Part shown: piece after piece, positions 8,619 to 17,623 of the stretch | Layout of the letters: each line of letters begins with the position of its first letter | Numbering within the stretch: the first letter of the stretch is position 1 | Origin: DASWYT01 sp965246875 | GTDB taxonomy: Bacteria; Pseudomonadota; Alphaproteobacteria; Micavibrionales; SZUA-601 | Length of the DNA: 64,000 nt | Direction of reading: 5' to 3' | Assembly (NCBI GenBank): GCA_965246875.1 | Contig: CBDFFU010000003.1 | Span: forward strand, 1-64,000 | Notes under the pieces: generated by a model | What the model saw: only the letters and a program-made list of their open reading frames with translations | What the model was told of the DNA's origin: nothing | Databases searched by the model: none | Translations under genes and position numbers: made by a program

Positions 8619-9479
8619 ATGTTCAGATCGAGCGGTCCTGCAGCGTGCGTGGTATTTTGTGCTTTGATCGGAGCCGTTCCCGCGGCCGCAGTCCCGCTCG
8701 CCATAGACTTGACCGACGACCCGGTGTTGTTGGCCGAGGCGCTACTCGGAAACGGTGTCAGCATCGTCGGCGCGCCCACACTTGCTTCGCAGTCCGGTCA
8801 GTCGGGCCTGTTCACCAATTTCGACTCGGGTCCGTATGTCCAGACGTCTGGCAATCGGGGGCGATACCACATCGCGTCGGGGATCGTGCTGTCGACCGGC
8901 ATCGCTTCGGCGGGCGTGGGCGATTTCATTGGTGGGCCGAACTCTGGTCTTTCGGGCAGCGGCAGTGCCCAATTATCCGCAATCAGCGGAACCCCGACGT
9001 TCAACGCCGATGTGCTGACGATCCGCTTCACGAGTACCGCACCGACATTGACGCTGAACTACGCCTTCACATCGGCCGAGTATCCGGCTTCGATCGGTAG
9101 CTTCAGTGATCCGCTCGCCATTTTCGTCAACGGAAGCAATATCGCCTTCGTCCCGAACACGGCGACACCCGTGTCGATCAACAGCATCAATGCCGGGACG
9201 AACGCGCAATACTTCACCCAGTATTCGACGCCCAGCACGCCCTTCAACTACGGAGGGGTGACAACGCTCCTTAGCGCTACCGTGGATGTGTCCGTAAGCG
9301 GCATTAACACGATCGAGATTGCGATTGCCGATGGTGTCGACCCAAGCGTTGATTCGGCGATTTTCCTGCAAGGGGCCGGTGCCAACGCCGTTCCCGAACC
9401 CGCCAGCTTAGCGATGCTCGCGGCCGGTTTGCTGTCGGTCGGCGCGGCGATTTCGGCCCGTCGCCTGCGGCGCGCCTAG
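8619..9479 (+). CDS. Choice-of-anchor-L domain protein with PEP-CTERM sorting tail
   Basis: A 286-residue exported protein. The ATG at 8619 follows an AAGGAG ribosome site at a good distance, which favours it over the earlier in-frame ATG at 8586. A signal peptide (about residues 1-25) precedes a beta-rich domain with the choice-of-anchor-L pattern: LTDDPVLLAEALLGNGVSI, then SGIVLSTG, YAFTSAEYP, and VDSAIFLQG. The C-terminus is a textbook PEP-CTERM signal: VPEPASLAMLAAGLL, a hydrophobic helix, then ARRLRRA. PEP-CTERM proteins are processed by exosortase and go to the surface or exopolysaccharide matrix. No exosortase gene is in the window. The ligand or binding role is unknown. Confidence 0.85.
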   Translation: MFRSSGPAACVVFCALIGAVPAAAVPLAIDLTDDPVLLAEALLGNGVSIVGAPTLASQSGQSGLFTNFDSGPYVQTSGNRGRYHIASGIVLSTGIASAGVGDFIGGPNSGLSGSGSAQLSAISGTPTFNADVLTIRFTSTAPTLTLNYAFTSAEYPASIGSFSDPLAIFVNGSNIAFVPNTATPVSINSINAGTNAQYFTQYSTPSTPFNYGGVTTLLSATVDVSVSGINTIEIAIADGVDPSVDSAIFLQGAGANAVPEPASLAMLAAGLLSVGAAISARRLRRA

Positions 9480-9548
9480 CGGAGCAGGCCGCCCGGTGCT
9501 GTTTTCCCCCCCCGCAACTCGCCTCACCAAACAACGATGGAGAAACGC

Positions 9549-10695
9549 ATGCCGCCGATTTTCAGGAAGCTCGCCCAAACCGCCCTCGCCGCGTTCGTCA
9601 TCGGTATCGCACCCTTGAGCAGCGTTCACGCGCAGTCAGCCCCGCCAGGCGCGGTATTCGCGCTCACCAACCGGGCCGGCAACAACGAGGTCGTCGCCTT
9701 TGTCCGCGGTGTCGAGGGGGGGGCTGACCCAGGTCGGCCGGTATCCGACGCGCGGCAACGGGATCGGCGTCGATTTCGATACGCAAGGCGGCCTGATGCT
9801 CAGCCCCGATCATAGCTTCCTCTATGCGGTGAACCCAGGCAGCGACGATGTTAGCGTCTTCGCGGTCAATGGGGCGCAACTGACGTTTCTCCAGAAGATC
9901 TATGCCGGCGACCAGCCGCTCAGCATCGCCCACAACGGCAAGCTGCTTTACGTGCTCGACGGTTCGGTCGCCGGAAACCAGATCACCGGCTTCACCGTCG
10001 CCACCAATGGCCTCCTCAGCCCGCTCTCCAGGTCCACCAAGATGCTGAGCTCGCCGATCGCGGTGCCGGGCGACGTGGTCTTCAGCCCCGATGGTCGCCT
10101 GCTGGTGGTCACCCACAAAGTGCGGAGCACGATCGGGTTCACGATCGACGCGTTCCGGATCGGTGCCGACGGGAGACCGAGCAATCCCGTGGCGAATCCT
10201 GCGTCCGGGACACGTCCTTTCGCCGCCGCGTTCGACGCGAGCGGCCGGTTGTTCGTCATCGAATCCGGACTGCCCGTCATGAACAACGCGGCCGTCTCGT
10301 CCTATACCGTCAACGTCGCGGCAGCCACGCTGTCGCCCTTGACGCAATCCGCCAAGAACGGGCAGACCGATGGCTGCTGGATCGTGATCACCAACGATCA
10401 GCAATACGCCTACACCGCGAACTTCGTCAGCGGCACGATCTCGAGCTATCGGATCGGCGCGGATGGCACGACCGCGCTGATCGATCCTGACGCCGCCTTC
10501 TCGGGCATCAAAAGCCAGCCGACCGATCTCGCCTTCAGCACGGGCAGTCGATATTTGTATAACCTGCTCAGGGGGACCGGCGGGGTGGCCGGGTACCGTG
10601 TGGAGAGCGACGGGAGCCTGACCACACTCGGCATCTTCGGCGTTGGGGGCGCGCTTCCCATTGCGGACGGCGCCTCGGGCCTAGCCGCATATTGA
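9549..10695 (+). pseudogene. Lactonase-family beta-propeller protein, frameshifted in a G8 run
   Basis: Reading starts at the ATG at 9549 behind GGAGA, with a signal peptide ending near SVHA-QSAPP. The first frame runs into an 8-G run at 9716-9723 and then loses homology. The propeller continues at once in the next frame from LTQVGRYPTRG to the stop at 10695. Removing one G gives a single protein of about 380 residues with repeated propeller blades (GGLMLSPDHSFLYAVN, VVFSPDGRLLVVTH, FSTGSRYLYNL), like the 6-phosphogluconolactonase/YVTN-type lactonase family. This could be a sequencing indel, true decay, or phase variation in the G run. The substrate is unknown; the signal peptide points to the periplasm. 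Confidence 0.75.
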
Positions 10696-10914
10696 GACAC
10701 TCCGTTCCCGGCCGCGAACGTCCCGCCCAGACGTCCCGGGCGCGTTCGCGGTCACGGGCGACCGCGCGGTAGCACCTTGGTGTCGGCCTGACCGCTCGGT
10801 CGCATACCCATTCCGGACGAAAAGGCACCGCGGGTGCGGCGCGAACGCTGGGCTGGGGCTTTCACACCTTCCCTGCGCCCGTTAGCGATCATTCCGCATA
10901 TTATGGAGAAGCAG

Positions 10915-11425
10915 ATGAGACGTGCGATGACGCTGGCGCTGGTCGTGGGCGTGTTGATGGCGGGTCCCGCCACCGCTGCGACGATCGTCGACGCGGCGAA
11001 GCAGGATGGCCATTTCACCAAGCTGCTCGCCGCCAGCAAGGCGGGCGGCGTCGATGGCGCTTTGGCCGGCAAAGGCCCGTTCACCCTGTTCGCGCCCGAT
11101 GACAACGCCTTTGCCAAGGTGCCCGCCGCCAAGCTCGACGCGCTGATGCGGCCCGCGAACCTGACAATGCTTAAAATGACGCTCGGCGCGCATCTGCTGA
11201 CGGGCGTGCTGGACGATGGAAGCGATCGACAAGGGACTGGCGGGCAACGACGCCGTGGTGGCGACCACGGTCAACAACATGCCGCTCGTCTTCAAGCGCG
11301 TGGACGGCGTGCTGACCGTAAACGGCGCGAAAATCACCAAGCCGCCGATGCAGGTCGATAACGGGCTCGTCTACGTCATCGACACCGTGATGGTGCCGCC
11401 GACGCCGCTGCAACCCGTTTACTGA
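10915..11425 (+). pseudogene. Fasciclin-domain secreted protein, frameshifted
   Basis: The ATG at 10915 is preceded by GGAGAA. The product has a signal peptide (MTLALVVGVLMAGPATA) and a fasciclin domain: TIVDAAKQDGHFTKLLAA, GPFTLFAPDDNAFAKVP. After GAHLLTGVLD, near 11,210-11,216, the frame changes by one base, and the domain finishes in another frame (MEAIDKGLAGNDAVV... GLVYVIDTVMVPP) up to 11425. Together they make one normal fasciclin protein of about 170 residues. Fasciclin proteins are extracellular or periplasmic and often adhesion-related. A single-base indel, real or artefactual, explains the break. It is the second frameshift within 1.5 kb. Confidence 0.78.
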
Positions 11426-11436
11426 GGATTAGCGAC

Positions 11437-11955
11437 ATGGATGCGACCACCCCTGTGACCGAACCCGCGTTCGCGCGCGATGTCGTCGACGAAGACGGCC
11501 TCGCGCGGACGGCGGGCACCGTGCTCGTCGTCGCGCTGGCGATCATCTTCCTCTGGTTCGGCGCGCTCAAATTCACCGAATATGAGGAATCGGGCGTCGC
11601 GGGCTTCATTATGAACAATCCGCTGATCGCATGGCTGCACGGCGCGTTCGGCGTCGCGGGCGGCGCGCAGTTCCTGGGCGTGTACGAAATCCTGACCGGG
11701 ATCCTGATCGCGGCGCGGCTGTTCAGCGCGCGGCTTGGCGCGATCGGCGGCGCGATGGGCATGATCGCCTTTTTGCTGACGATCACCTGCCTGTTCACGA
11801 CGCCCGGCGTGATCCAGCCCGGCTTCGATGGCCCGTTCGCCCTGTCGGCGGTTCCCGGCCAGTTCCTGCTGAAGGACATCGGGCTGTTCGCCGCCTGCTT
11901 CTGGATCATGGCGACCGCGCGCGCCGAGTCGCAGGCGCGCAAGCGGCTGAGCTGA
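11437..11955 (+). CDS. DUF417 (RclC/YkgB-type) inner-membrane protein
   Basis: A 172-residue membrane protein with four predicted membrane segments, including VLVVALAIIFLWFGALKFTEYE, which ends in the W.G..KFt.yE signature of DUF417. The segments AIGGAMGMIAFLLTITCLFTTPG and LLKDIGLFAACFWIM complete the family pattern. The E. coli member RclC contributes to reactive chlorine resistance, but DUF417 proteins are found in many contexts and no specific reaction is known. It starts 12 bases after the fasciclin stop and precedes the ThDP enzyme, so the three probably share a transcript. Confidence 0.82.
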   Translation: MDATTPVTEPAFARDVVDEDGLARTAGTVLVVALAIIFLWFGALKFTEYEESGVAGFIMNNPLIAWLHGAFGVAGGAQFLGVYEILTGILIAARLFSARLGAIGGAMGMIAFLLTITCLFTTPGVIQPGFDGPFALSAVPGQFLLKDIGLFAACFWIMATARAESQARKRLS

Positions 11956-12019
11956 TCGGCCGCCCGCTCATTCGGTCCGCGCGGCCGGGCGAGCGGGCCA
12001 TTCACGGAAGGCAGGAACG

Positions 12020-13807
12020 ATGAGCAAGACCGTCGGCGATTTCGTGATCGAACGGCTGCAGGCGTGGGGGATCAGCCGCATCTTCGGCTATCCCGGCGAC
12101 GGCATCAACGGCGTGTTCGCGGCGTTGCAGCGCGCCGATTGTCCGATTGCGTTCACGCAGGTCCGGCACGAGGAGATGGCGGCGTTCATGGCGTCCGCCT
12201 ACGCCAAGTTCACCGGCACGATCGGCGTGTGCATGTGCACTGGCGGCCCGGGCGCGACGCACCTCATTACCGGCCTCTACGACGCGAAGATGGATCATAT
12301 GCCCGTGCTGGCGATCACCGGCGGGGCGGCGCGCGGTGTGCGCGGCGCGCACTACCAGCAGGAGGTGAACCTCGACCGCGCGTTCGCCGATGTCGCGATC
12401 TACGCGCAGGAGGCGATGGTGCCCGAGGCGGTGCGCCACATTCTCGATCAGGCGATCCGGGTCGCGACCGCGAACAACGGCGTCGGCGCGGTGGTGCTGC
12501 CCGCCGATCTCCAGCTCGAACCCTATCGCGATCCACCGCGCGAGCATGGTTTCACACGTTCAAGCGTCGGCTACACCCGGCCCAAGGTCGTGCCCTACGA
12601 GGCCGACCTGCGTCTCGCCGCCGATCTGCTGAACGCGGGCCGAAAGGTCGCGATCCTGATCGGCGCGGGCGCGATCGGCGCGGCGGACGAGGTGGTCGCG
12701 GTCGCGAACGCGCTCGGCGCGGGGGTGGCCAAGGCGCTGCTCGGCAAGCAGGCGCTCCCCGACGATCTGCCCTTCGTCACCGGCACGATCGGGCTGCTCG
12801 GCACCGAGCCGTCATCGAACATGATGGATCATTGCGACACGCTGCTGATGATCGGCACGAGCTTTCCCTGGGCGGAGTTCCTGCCCAAGGACGGGCAGGC
12901 GCGCGCAGTGCAGATCGACCGCGATCCCGCATCGCTCGGCATGCGCTACCCGACCGAAGTCAACCTGCACGGCGACAGCGCCGAGACATTGCGTGCTCTG
13001 CTGCCGATGCTGGAGCGCAAGGCCGACCGCGCGTGGCGCGAGGGCATCGAACGCGAGGTCGGCAGATGGTGGCACACGATCGAGGACCGCGCGATGGCCA
13101 AAGCCACGCCGGTCAATCCGCAGCGTGTGGTGTGGGAGATGTCCCCCCGGCTCGGGCCGGACGCGATCGTCACGAGCGATTCGGGATCGTGCGCGAACTG
13201 GTACGCGCGCGACTACCGGGTGAAGGCGGGCCAGATGTGTTCGTTGTCGGGCGGTCTCGCATCAATGGGCGCGGCGGTGCCTTATGCGATCGCGGCCAAG
13301 ATCGCGCACCCGGCGCGGCCGGTGGTGGCGCTGGTCGGCGACGGCGCGATGCAGATGAACAACATGGCCGAGCTGATCACGGTCAAGAAATATTGGCGCG
13401 GGTGGGCCAATCCCGTCTGGATTTGCTGCGTGTTCAACAACGAGGATTTGAACCAGGTGACGTGGGAGCAGCGGGTGATGCTGGGTTCGCCCAAGTTCGA
13501 TGCGACGCAGGTGATCCCCGATATCGGCTACGCCAAATTCGCCGAGCTGATCGGGCTGAAGGGAATTTTCGTCGACGATCCGGAGATGCTCGGTGCGGCG
13601 TGGGACGCGGCGCTTTCAAGCGACATGCCGTGTGTGATCGAGGTCAAGACCGATCCCGAGGTGCCGCCGCTGCCGCCGCATATCGGCTTCGAGCAGGCGA
13701 AGAAGTTCATGCAGACGCTCAGCAAGGGCGATAGTTTGCAAGGGCACGTGATATTGGAGACCGCGCGGCAGGTCCTCGCCTCGGTGCTGCCGGGCGGCAA
13801 GGACTGA
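12020..13807 (+). CDS. Pyruvate-oxidase-like thiamine diphosphate enzyme
   Basis: A 595-residue three-domain ThDP enzyme of the acetolactate synthase/pyruvate oxidase superfamily. The N-terminal pyrimidine-binding domain has IFGYPGDGINGVF and the catalytic glutamate in QVRHEE (E51). A central nucleotide-binding-type domain follows (ILIGAGAIGAADEVV). The C-terminal PP domain has the GDG...N motif GDGAMQMNN near residue 440. The sequence most resembles PoxB-type pyruvate oxidases or "thiamine pyrophosphate-requiring" relatives rather than acetolactate synthase. It probably decarboxylates a 2-oxoacid; pyruvate is an inference, supported by the lactate-oxidase-like gene downstream. Confidence 0.85.
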   Translation: MSKTVGDFVIERLQAWGISRIFGYPGDGINGVFAALQRADCPIAFTQVRHEEMAAFMASAYAKFTGTIGVCMCTGGPGATHLITGLYDAKMDHMPVLAITGGAARGVRGAHYQQEVNLDRAFADVAIYAQEAMVPEAVRHILDQAIRVATANNGVGAVVLPADLQLEPYRDPPREHGFTRSSVGYTRPKVVPYEADLRLAADLLNAGRKVAILIGAGAIGAADEVVAVANALGAGVAKALLGKQALPDDLPFVTGTIGLLGTEPSSNMMDHCDTLLMIGTSFPWAEFLPKDGQARAVQIDRDPASLGMRYPTEVNLHGDSAETLRALLPMLERKADRAWREGIEREVGRWWHTIEDRAMAKATPVNPQRVVWEMSPRLGPDAIVTSDSGSCANWYARDYRVKAGQMCSLSGGLASMGAAVPYAIAAKIAHPARPVVALVGDGAMQMNNMAELITVKKYWRGWANPVWICCVFNNEDLNQVTWEQRVMLGSPKFDATQVIPDIGYAKFAELIGLKGIFVDDPEMLGAAWDAALSSDMPCVIEVKTDPEVPPLPPHIGFEQAKKFMQTLSKGDSLQGHVILETARQVLASVLPGGKD

Positions 13808-13854
13808 CGGTTAAGTAGAGACGCTTTCGAAACCCGGATCGAGGAGACATCACC

Positions 13855-14622
13855 ATGCGCCTGAAAGATCAGATCGCCGTCGTCACCGGCGGCAGCTCGG
13901 GGATCGGCAAGGCAACCGCGATCGCCTTCGGGCGCGAGGGCGCGGCGGTCGCGATCGTGCACCACGGCGACGAGCAGGCCGCGCGCGAAATCGCGGGGAC
14001 GATCGAGGCGGCGGGCGGTCGCACCCATGTCGCGGGCGTCGATGTCGGCGACGAAGCGCAGGTGGCGAAGCTGTTCGCCGATGTGCAGGCGGCGCTCGGA
14101 ACGCCGACGATCCTCGTCAATTCGGCCGGGCTGGACGCGGCGGGGATCAAGCTCGTCGATTTCGAGCTCGAGCGCTTCGAGCAGGTAATGCGCACCAACC
14201 TGACCGGTCCGTTCCTCACCTGCCGTGCCTTTGTGCGCGGGCTGAACGGCGGCAGGGGAAAGATCGTCAACATCACATCGGTCCACGAGGAAATCCCCCG
14301 CAGCGGCGCGGTCGATTACGACTCGTCCAAGGGGGGCTTGCGCAACCTCACGCGCACGCTCGCGCTCGAACTTGCCGAGCAGGGGGTGAACGTCAACAAT
14401 CTCGCGCCCGGCATGGTGCTGACGCCCATGAACCAGGAGGCGATCGACGATCCCAAGGTGCTCGACGAACAGGTGCAGAGCATCCCGATGAAGCGCGCCG
14501 CAACGCCTGAGGAAGTAGCGGAGCTTGCGGTCTATCTCGCGAGCAAGGACGCCGATTACGTCACCGGCGCGACGTTCGTCATCGACGGCGGGCTGTCGAT
14601 GAACCTTGGCCAGGGGGCGTGA
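13855..14622 (+). CDS. SDR oxidoreductase, glucose-1-dehydrogenase-like
   Basis: A classical short-chain dehydrogenase of 255 residues. The dinucleotide-binding motif is TGGSSGIGKA (residues 11-20). The downstream acidic region NSAGLD replaces the usual NNAG. The active-site pair Y-x-x-x-K is in DYDSSK near residue 155. The C-terminal DADYVTGATFVIDGGLSMN is typical of the glucose 1-dehydrogenase/3-oxoacyl-ACP reductase-like group. A GAGGAG-type site precedes the ATG. The stop overlaps the next gene's GTG by 4 bases, so it belongs to a coupled sugar/acid oxidation operon. The exact sugar substrate is not readable. Confidence 0.88.
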   Translation: MRLKDQIAVVTGGSSGIGKATAIAFGREGAAVAIVHHGDEQAAREIAGTIEAAGGRTHVAGVDVGDEAQVAKLFADVQAALGTPTILVNSAGLDAAGIKLVDFELERFEQVMRTNLTGPFLTCRAFVRGLNGGRGKIVNITSVHEEIPRSGAVDYDSSKGGLRNLTRTLALELAEQGVNVNNLAPGMVLTPMNQEAIDDPKVLDEQVQSIPMKRAATPEEVAELAVYLASKDADYVTGATFVIDGGLSMNLGQGA

Positions 14623-15500
14623 GCTTCGCCGTCGAGGAAATCGCACCGCTGACGCTCGCGCGGCATAACCGGCTGACCGACATGTATGTGCTCAGCCCGT
14701 ACGTGTGGAAGAGTGGCGACGATTACGAGCTGCTGATCCGCGCCGTGCCGCGCCGCGATGACGAGCCGCGCCTGAAGATGGCCGAAATCTGGTACGGCCG
14801 CTCGACCAACGGCTGCCACTTCGAGATGGATCACGCGCCGGTGATCTTCCCCGGCCCCGGCCTCGAAGACCTCGACGGCTGCGAGGACCCGACCGTCATC
14901 GTCGAGGGCGGCATCACGCACATGTGGTACACCGGCTGGAACCAGCAGCAGAAGACCGGCCGGCTGATGTATGCAGCAGGTCCCGACGCTCGGCATCTCG
15001 CCAAGCAGCGTCGCGTGATCGATTCGCGCCCGCCCTACACCAATCCCAAGGAAGCGACCGTGACGCGCGGCGGGGACGGGTGGCGGCTGCTGTTCGAATA
15101 TGCGCAGGACAAGGCGTCCAAGATCGCGGTCGCGCGCGCCGACGATCTGCACGGGCCTTGGGAGGTCATCGGCCCGTTGCTGGAACGCCGCGAGGAGAGC
15201 TGGGACAATTGGCACCTGTCGACCGGGCCGGTGATCGATGCCGACACCGATGCGCCGGTGATGTTCTACAACGGCGCGACCCAGGACGCGCACTGGCGCA
15301 TCGGTTGGGCGAGCTTCGACCGCGCGTTCACCAAGGTCACCGGTCGCTGCGAGGGACCGCTGGTGCAGCCCGATGTGCTCGCCGACGGCGCGACCGATAT
15401 AGCCTTCGCCGCCTCCGCCGTGGTCGAGGCCGACAAGGTGCAGCTCTATTATTCATTGTCCGACAAGGACATTCACCGCGCGACGCTGCGACGGCTGTGA
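14619..15500 (+). CDS. GH130-like glycosidase/phosphorylase
   Basis: A 293-residue five-bladed propeller-type protein starting at GTG 14619, which overlaps the SDR stop. Features shared with GH130 mannoside phosphorylases and their relatives include DMYVLSPYVW near the start, GCEDPTVIVEGGITHMWYTGW (the E-D-P motif with the likely catalytic acid), LLFEYAQ, WDNWHLSTGP and a late SDKDIHRATL. GH130 enzymes act on beta-mannosides or beta-mannan fragments, but distant members differ. I am sure of the fold family and not of the substrate. It lies between a sugar dehydrogenase and a lactone hydrolase gene. Confidence 0.75.
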   Translation: MSFAVEEIAPLTLARHNRLTDMYVLSPYVWKSGDDYELLIRAVPRRDDEPRLKMAEIWYGRSTNGCHFEMDHAPVIFPGPGLEDLDGCEDPTVIVEGGITHMWYTGWNQQQKTGRLMYAAGPDARHLAKQRRVIDSRPPYTNPKEATVTRGGDGWRLLFEYAQDKASKIAVARADDLHGPWEVIGPLLERREESWDNWHLSTGPVIDADTDAPVMFYNGATQDAHWRIGWASFDRAFTKVTGRCEGPLVQPDVLADGATDIAFAASAVVEADKVQLYYSLSDKDIHRATLRRL

Positions 15501-16402
15501 TCGCGGGGGTCGAGCTCGCATGGCGTTTCGACGTTGGCAACCGGCTCGGCGAATGCGTGCTATGGGACGATCGGCGCGGCGTCGCGCTGTGGACCGACAT
15601 CGAGGGCGCGCGTCTCTGGAGCTGGGCGTTCGGCGCGGCGCGACCCGTCGGCGTTGCGCTCGGCGACCGCCTCGCCTCGTTCGGGCTGAGCGCGACGGAC
15701 GGCGTCCTGATCGGCGCATTCGCCAAGCACTTCGCGCGCTTCGATGCGCAGAGTGGCGCGCAGGAGCGGCTCGCCGACGTTGAGCCGGACACGGCGGGCA
15801 CGATGATGAACGATGGCCGCGTCGATCGCTACAGTACATTCTGGGCGTCCTCCAAGGTGCTCGACCAAGCCGGCGAACCGGCAGGCAAGCTGTGGAGGCT
15901 CGGCGCGGAAGGACGCGCTGAAGCGCGACTGGAAGGCTTCAAGCTGCCCAACGGCCTCGCGTGGAGCCTCGACGGGCGCGCGATGTATCTGTCCGATTCG
16001 CTCGAGGGGACGATCTGGCGTTTCGAGTTTGACTCAAATCGCGGCCCGACGGCGCGCGAGATGTTCGCGCGCACCCCCGCCGGATCGCGCCCCGACGGCG
16101 CGTGTGTCGATGCCGAGGATCATTTGTGGGTGGCGCATTGGGGCGGCGGGTGTATCGCGCGCTACCGGCCCGATGGCGAACTCGACCAAGTGGTCGAGGT
16201 CGCCGTGCGTCATCCCACATGCGCCGCGTTTGGCGGGCCCGGGCTCGATCATCTGTTCGTCACCTCCGAGCGGACGACCACGGGCGCGAACGATCGCGAC
16301 GGCGCGCTGCTCGTCTATCGCACGCCATTCCGGGGCGTCCTCGAAAGCCGGGCCGCATCCGCCGCCGCACCCCAGTCCGCCCTCGCGAAGGAACCCGCAT
16401 GA
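15497..16402 (+). CDS. SMP-30/gluconolactonase-family hydrolase
   Basis: About 301 residues from the GTG at 15497, which overlaps the previous stop (GTGA). The sequence has the SMP-30 hallmarks: GNRLGECVLWDDRRGVALWTDIEG at the N-terminus (metal-ligand Glu in LGE), then TMMNDGRVDR, LPNGLAWSLDGRAMYLSDS and RPDGACVDAEDHLWVAHW. SMP-30 enzymes open sugar lactones using a divalent metal. Next to an SDR sugar dehydrogenase this suggests oxidation of an aldose to a lactone and then to an aldonate. Its stop overlaps the next ATG by 3 bases. Confidence 0.88.
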   Translation: MIAGVELAWRFDVGNRLGECVLWDDRRGVALWTDIEGARLWSWAFGAARPVGVALGDRLASFGLSATDGVLIGAFAKHFARFDAQSGAQERLADVEPDTAGTMMNDGRVDRYSTFWASSKVLDQAGEPAGKLWRLGAEGRAEARLEGFKLPNGLAWSLDGRAMYLSDSLEGTIWRFEFDSNRGPTAREMFARTPAGSRPDGACVDAEDHLWVAHWGGGCIARYRPDGELDQVVEVAVRHPTCAAFGGPGLDHLFVTSERTTTGANDRDGALLVYRTPFRGVLESRAASAAAPQSALAKEPA

Positions 16403-17580
16403 CCGTGTTCGCCAGCATCGAAGACCTGCGCGTCGAGAGCGCGCGCCGTGTCCCCAAGGCGTTCCAGGACTATGTCGAGAACGGGGCCTACACCGAGGCG
16501 ACGCTCGACGCGAACCGCCGCGACCTGTCCGCGATCCTGCTGCGCCAGCATCTGACCGGCGGCCCCGCGACGCGCGACGCGAGCGGCCTGTTCTTCGGCA
16601 AGCCCGCGACGATCCCCGTCGCGCTCGCCCCCACGGGCCTGTGCGGCGCGATCCACGCGCGCGGCGAACTGCTCGCGGCGCGCGCGGCCAAGGCGTTCGG
16701 CGTGCCCTATTGCCTCTCGACGATGGCGATCGCGTCCATCGAGGACGTGGCGAAGGAGGTCGGCGGCGATTTCTGGTTCCAGCTATATCCGATGAAGGAG
16801 CAGCGCATCAACGCCTCGCTCCTCGACCGCGCCAAGGCGGCGGGCTGCCCGGTGCTGATGCTGACGATCGACGCGCAGGTCGAGGGCACGCGCTATGCCG
16901 ACGAGCGTAACGGGCTGGGCGTGCCGCCGCGCCTGACAGCGGGCAACATCTGGGGCATCCTCAGCCACCCGCGCTGGGCCTTCGGCCAACTCCATTCGAC
17001 GCACTACACCTTCGGCAATCTGATTGGCGAACTCGACGCCAAAGGCGGGCTGGGTGGTCTGGCCGAGGTAGTGAAGCAGCAGTTCCAGCCGGTGATCGAC
17101 GCGAAGTTGCTCGATTGGGTGCGCGCGCGCTGGGACGGCAAACTGATCGTCAAGGGTATCCTGGACGAAGCCGACGCCGAGGCGGTCATCAAGGCGGGCG
17201 CGGACGCGATCGTGGTGTCGAACCACGGCGGCCGCCAGTTGGAGGGGGCGCAATCGACCGCCGCCGCTTTCCCGCGCATCCGCGACGCGGTCGCGGGCCG
17301 CGCCGAGTTGTACGCCGACAGCGGCGTGCGCACTGGCATCGACATATTGCGCTTTCTGGCGATGGGGGCGCAGGGCGTGTTCATCGGGCGGGCGTTCATG
17401 TACGGCCTTGGCGCTAACGGCGAAGCGGGCGTCACCCGCGCGCTCGAAATTCTGAAGGACGAACTGGACCGGACGATGAACCAGTGCGGGCTGGCGGACC
17501 TTTCCGATCTCGAGCAGGTAATCGTGCCTCCGTCTGCGACGAGCGCGGCGGACGGTTCGCCGGCGGTGCACGCGGCGTGA
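16399..17580 (+). CDS. FMN-dependent alpha-hydroxy-acid oxidase/dehydrogenase
   Basis: A 393-residue TIM-barrel flavoenzyme of the LldD/lactate oxidase/glycolate oxidase family. It starts at ATG 16399, overlapping the lactonase stop. Motifs seen are FFGKPATIPVALAPTGLCG (FMN site), CLSTMAIASIEDVA, FWFQLYPMKE, LIVKGILDEADAE (the catalytic lysine strand) and VVSNHGGRQL with the active-site His near residue 275, then YADSGVRTGIDILRFLAMGAQGVFIGR. It oxidises an L-2-hydroxyacid; lactate is the usual substrate. With the pyruvate-oxidase-like gene upstream this would allow lactate to pyruvate to acetate, an inference from the neighbourhood. Confidence 0.88.
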   Translation: MTVFASIEDLRVESARRVPKAFQDYVENGAYTEATLDANRRDLSAILLRQHLTGGPATRDASGLFFGKPATIPVALAPTGLCGAIHARGELLAARAAKAFGVPYCLSTMAIASIEDVAKEVGGDFWFQLYPMKEQRINASLLDRAKAAGCPVLMLTIDAQVEGTRYADERNGLGVPPRLTAGNIWGILSHPRWAFGQLHSTHYTFGNLIGELDAKGGLGGLAEVVKQQFQPVIDAKLLDWVRARWDGKLIVKGILDEADAEAVIKAGADAIVVSNHGGRQLEGAQSTAAAFPRIRDAVAGRAELYADSGVRTGIDILRFLAMGAQGVFIGRAFMYGLGANGEAGVTRALEILKDELDRTMNQCGLADLSDLEQVIVPPSATSAADGSPAVHAA

Positions 17581-17623
17581 CCTGCTCCGGACCCCGTCGC
17601 GCGAACCGCCCGCCGCAGCCGCG

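Noticed and set aside
10712..10751. Inverted repeat CCGCGAACG ... CGTTCGCGG after the lactonase-like gene
   Set aside because: It could be a weak stem-loop but lacks a T run and is of a kind expected by chance in GC-rich DNA.
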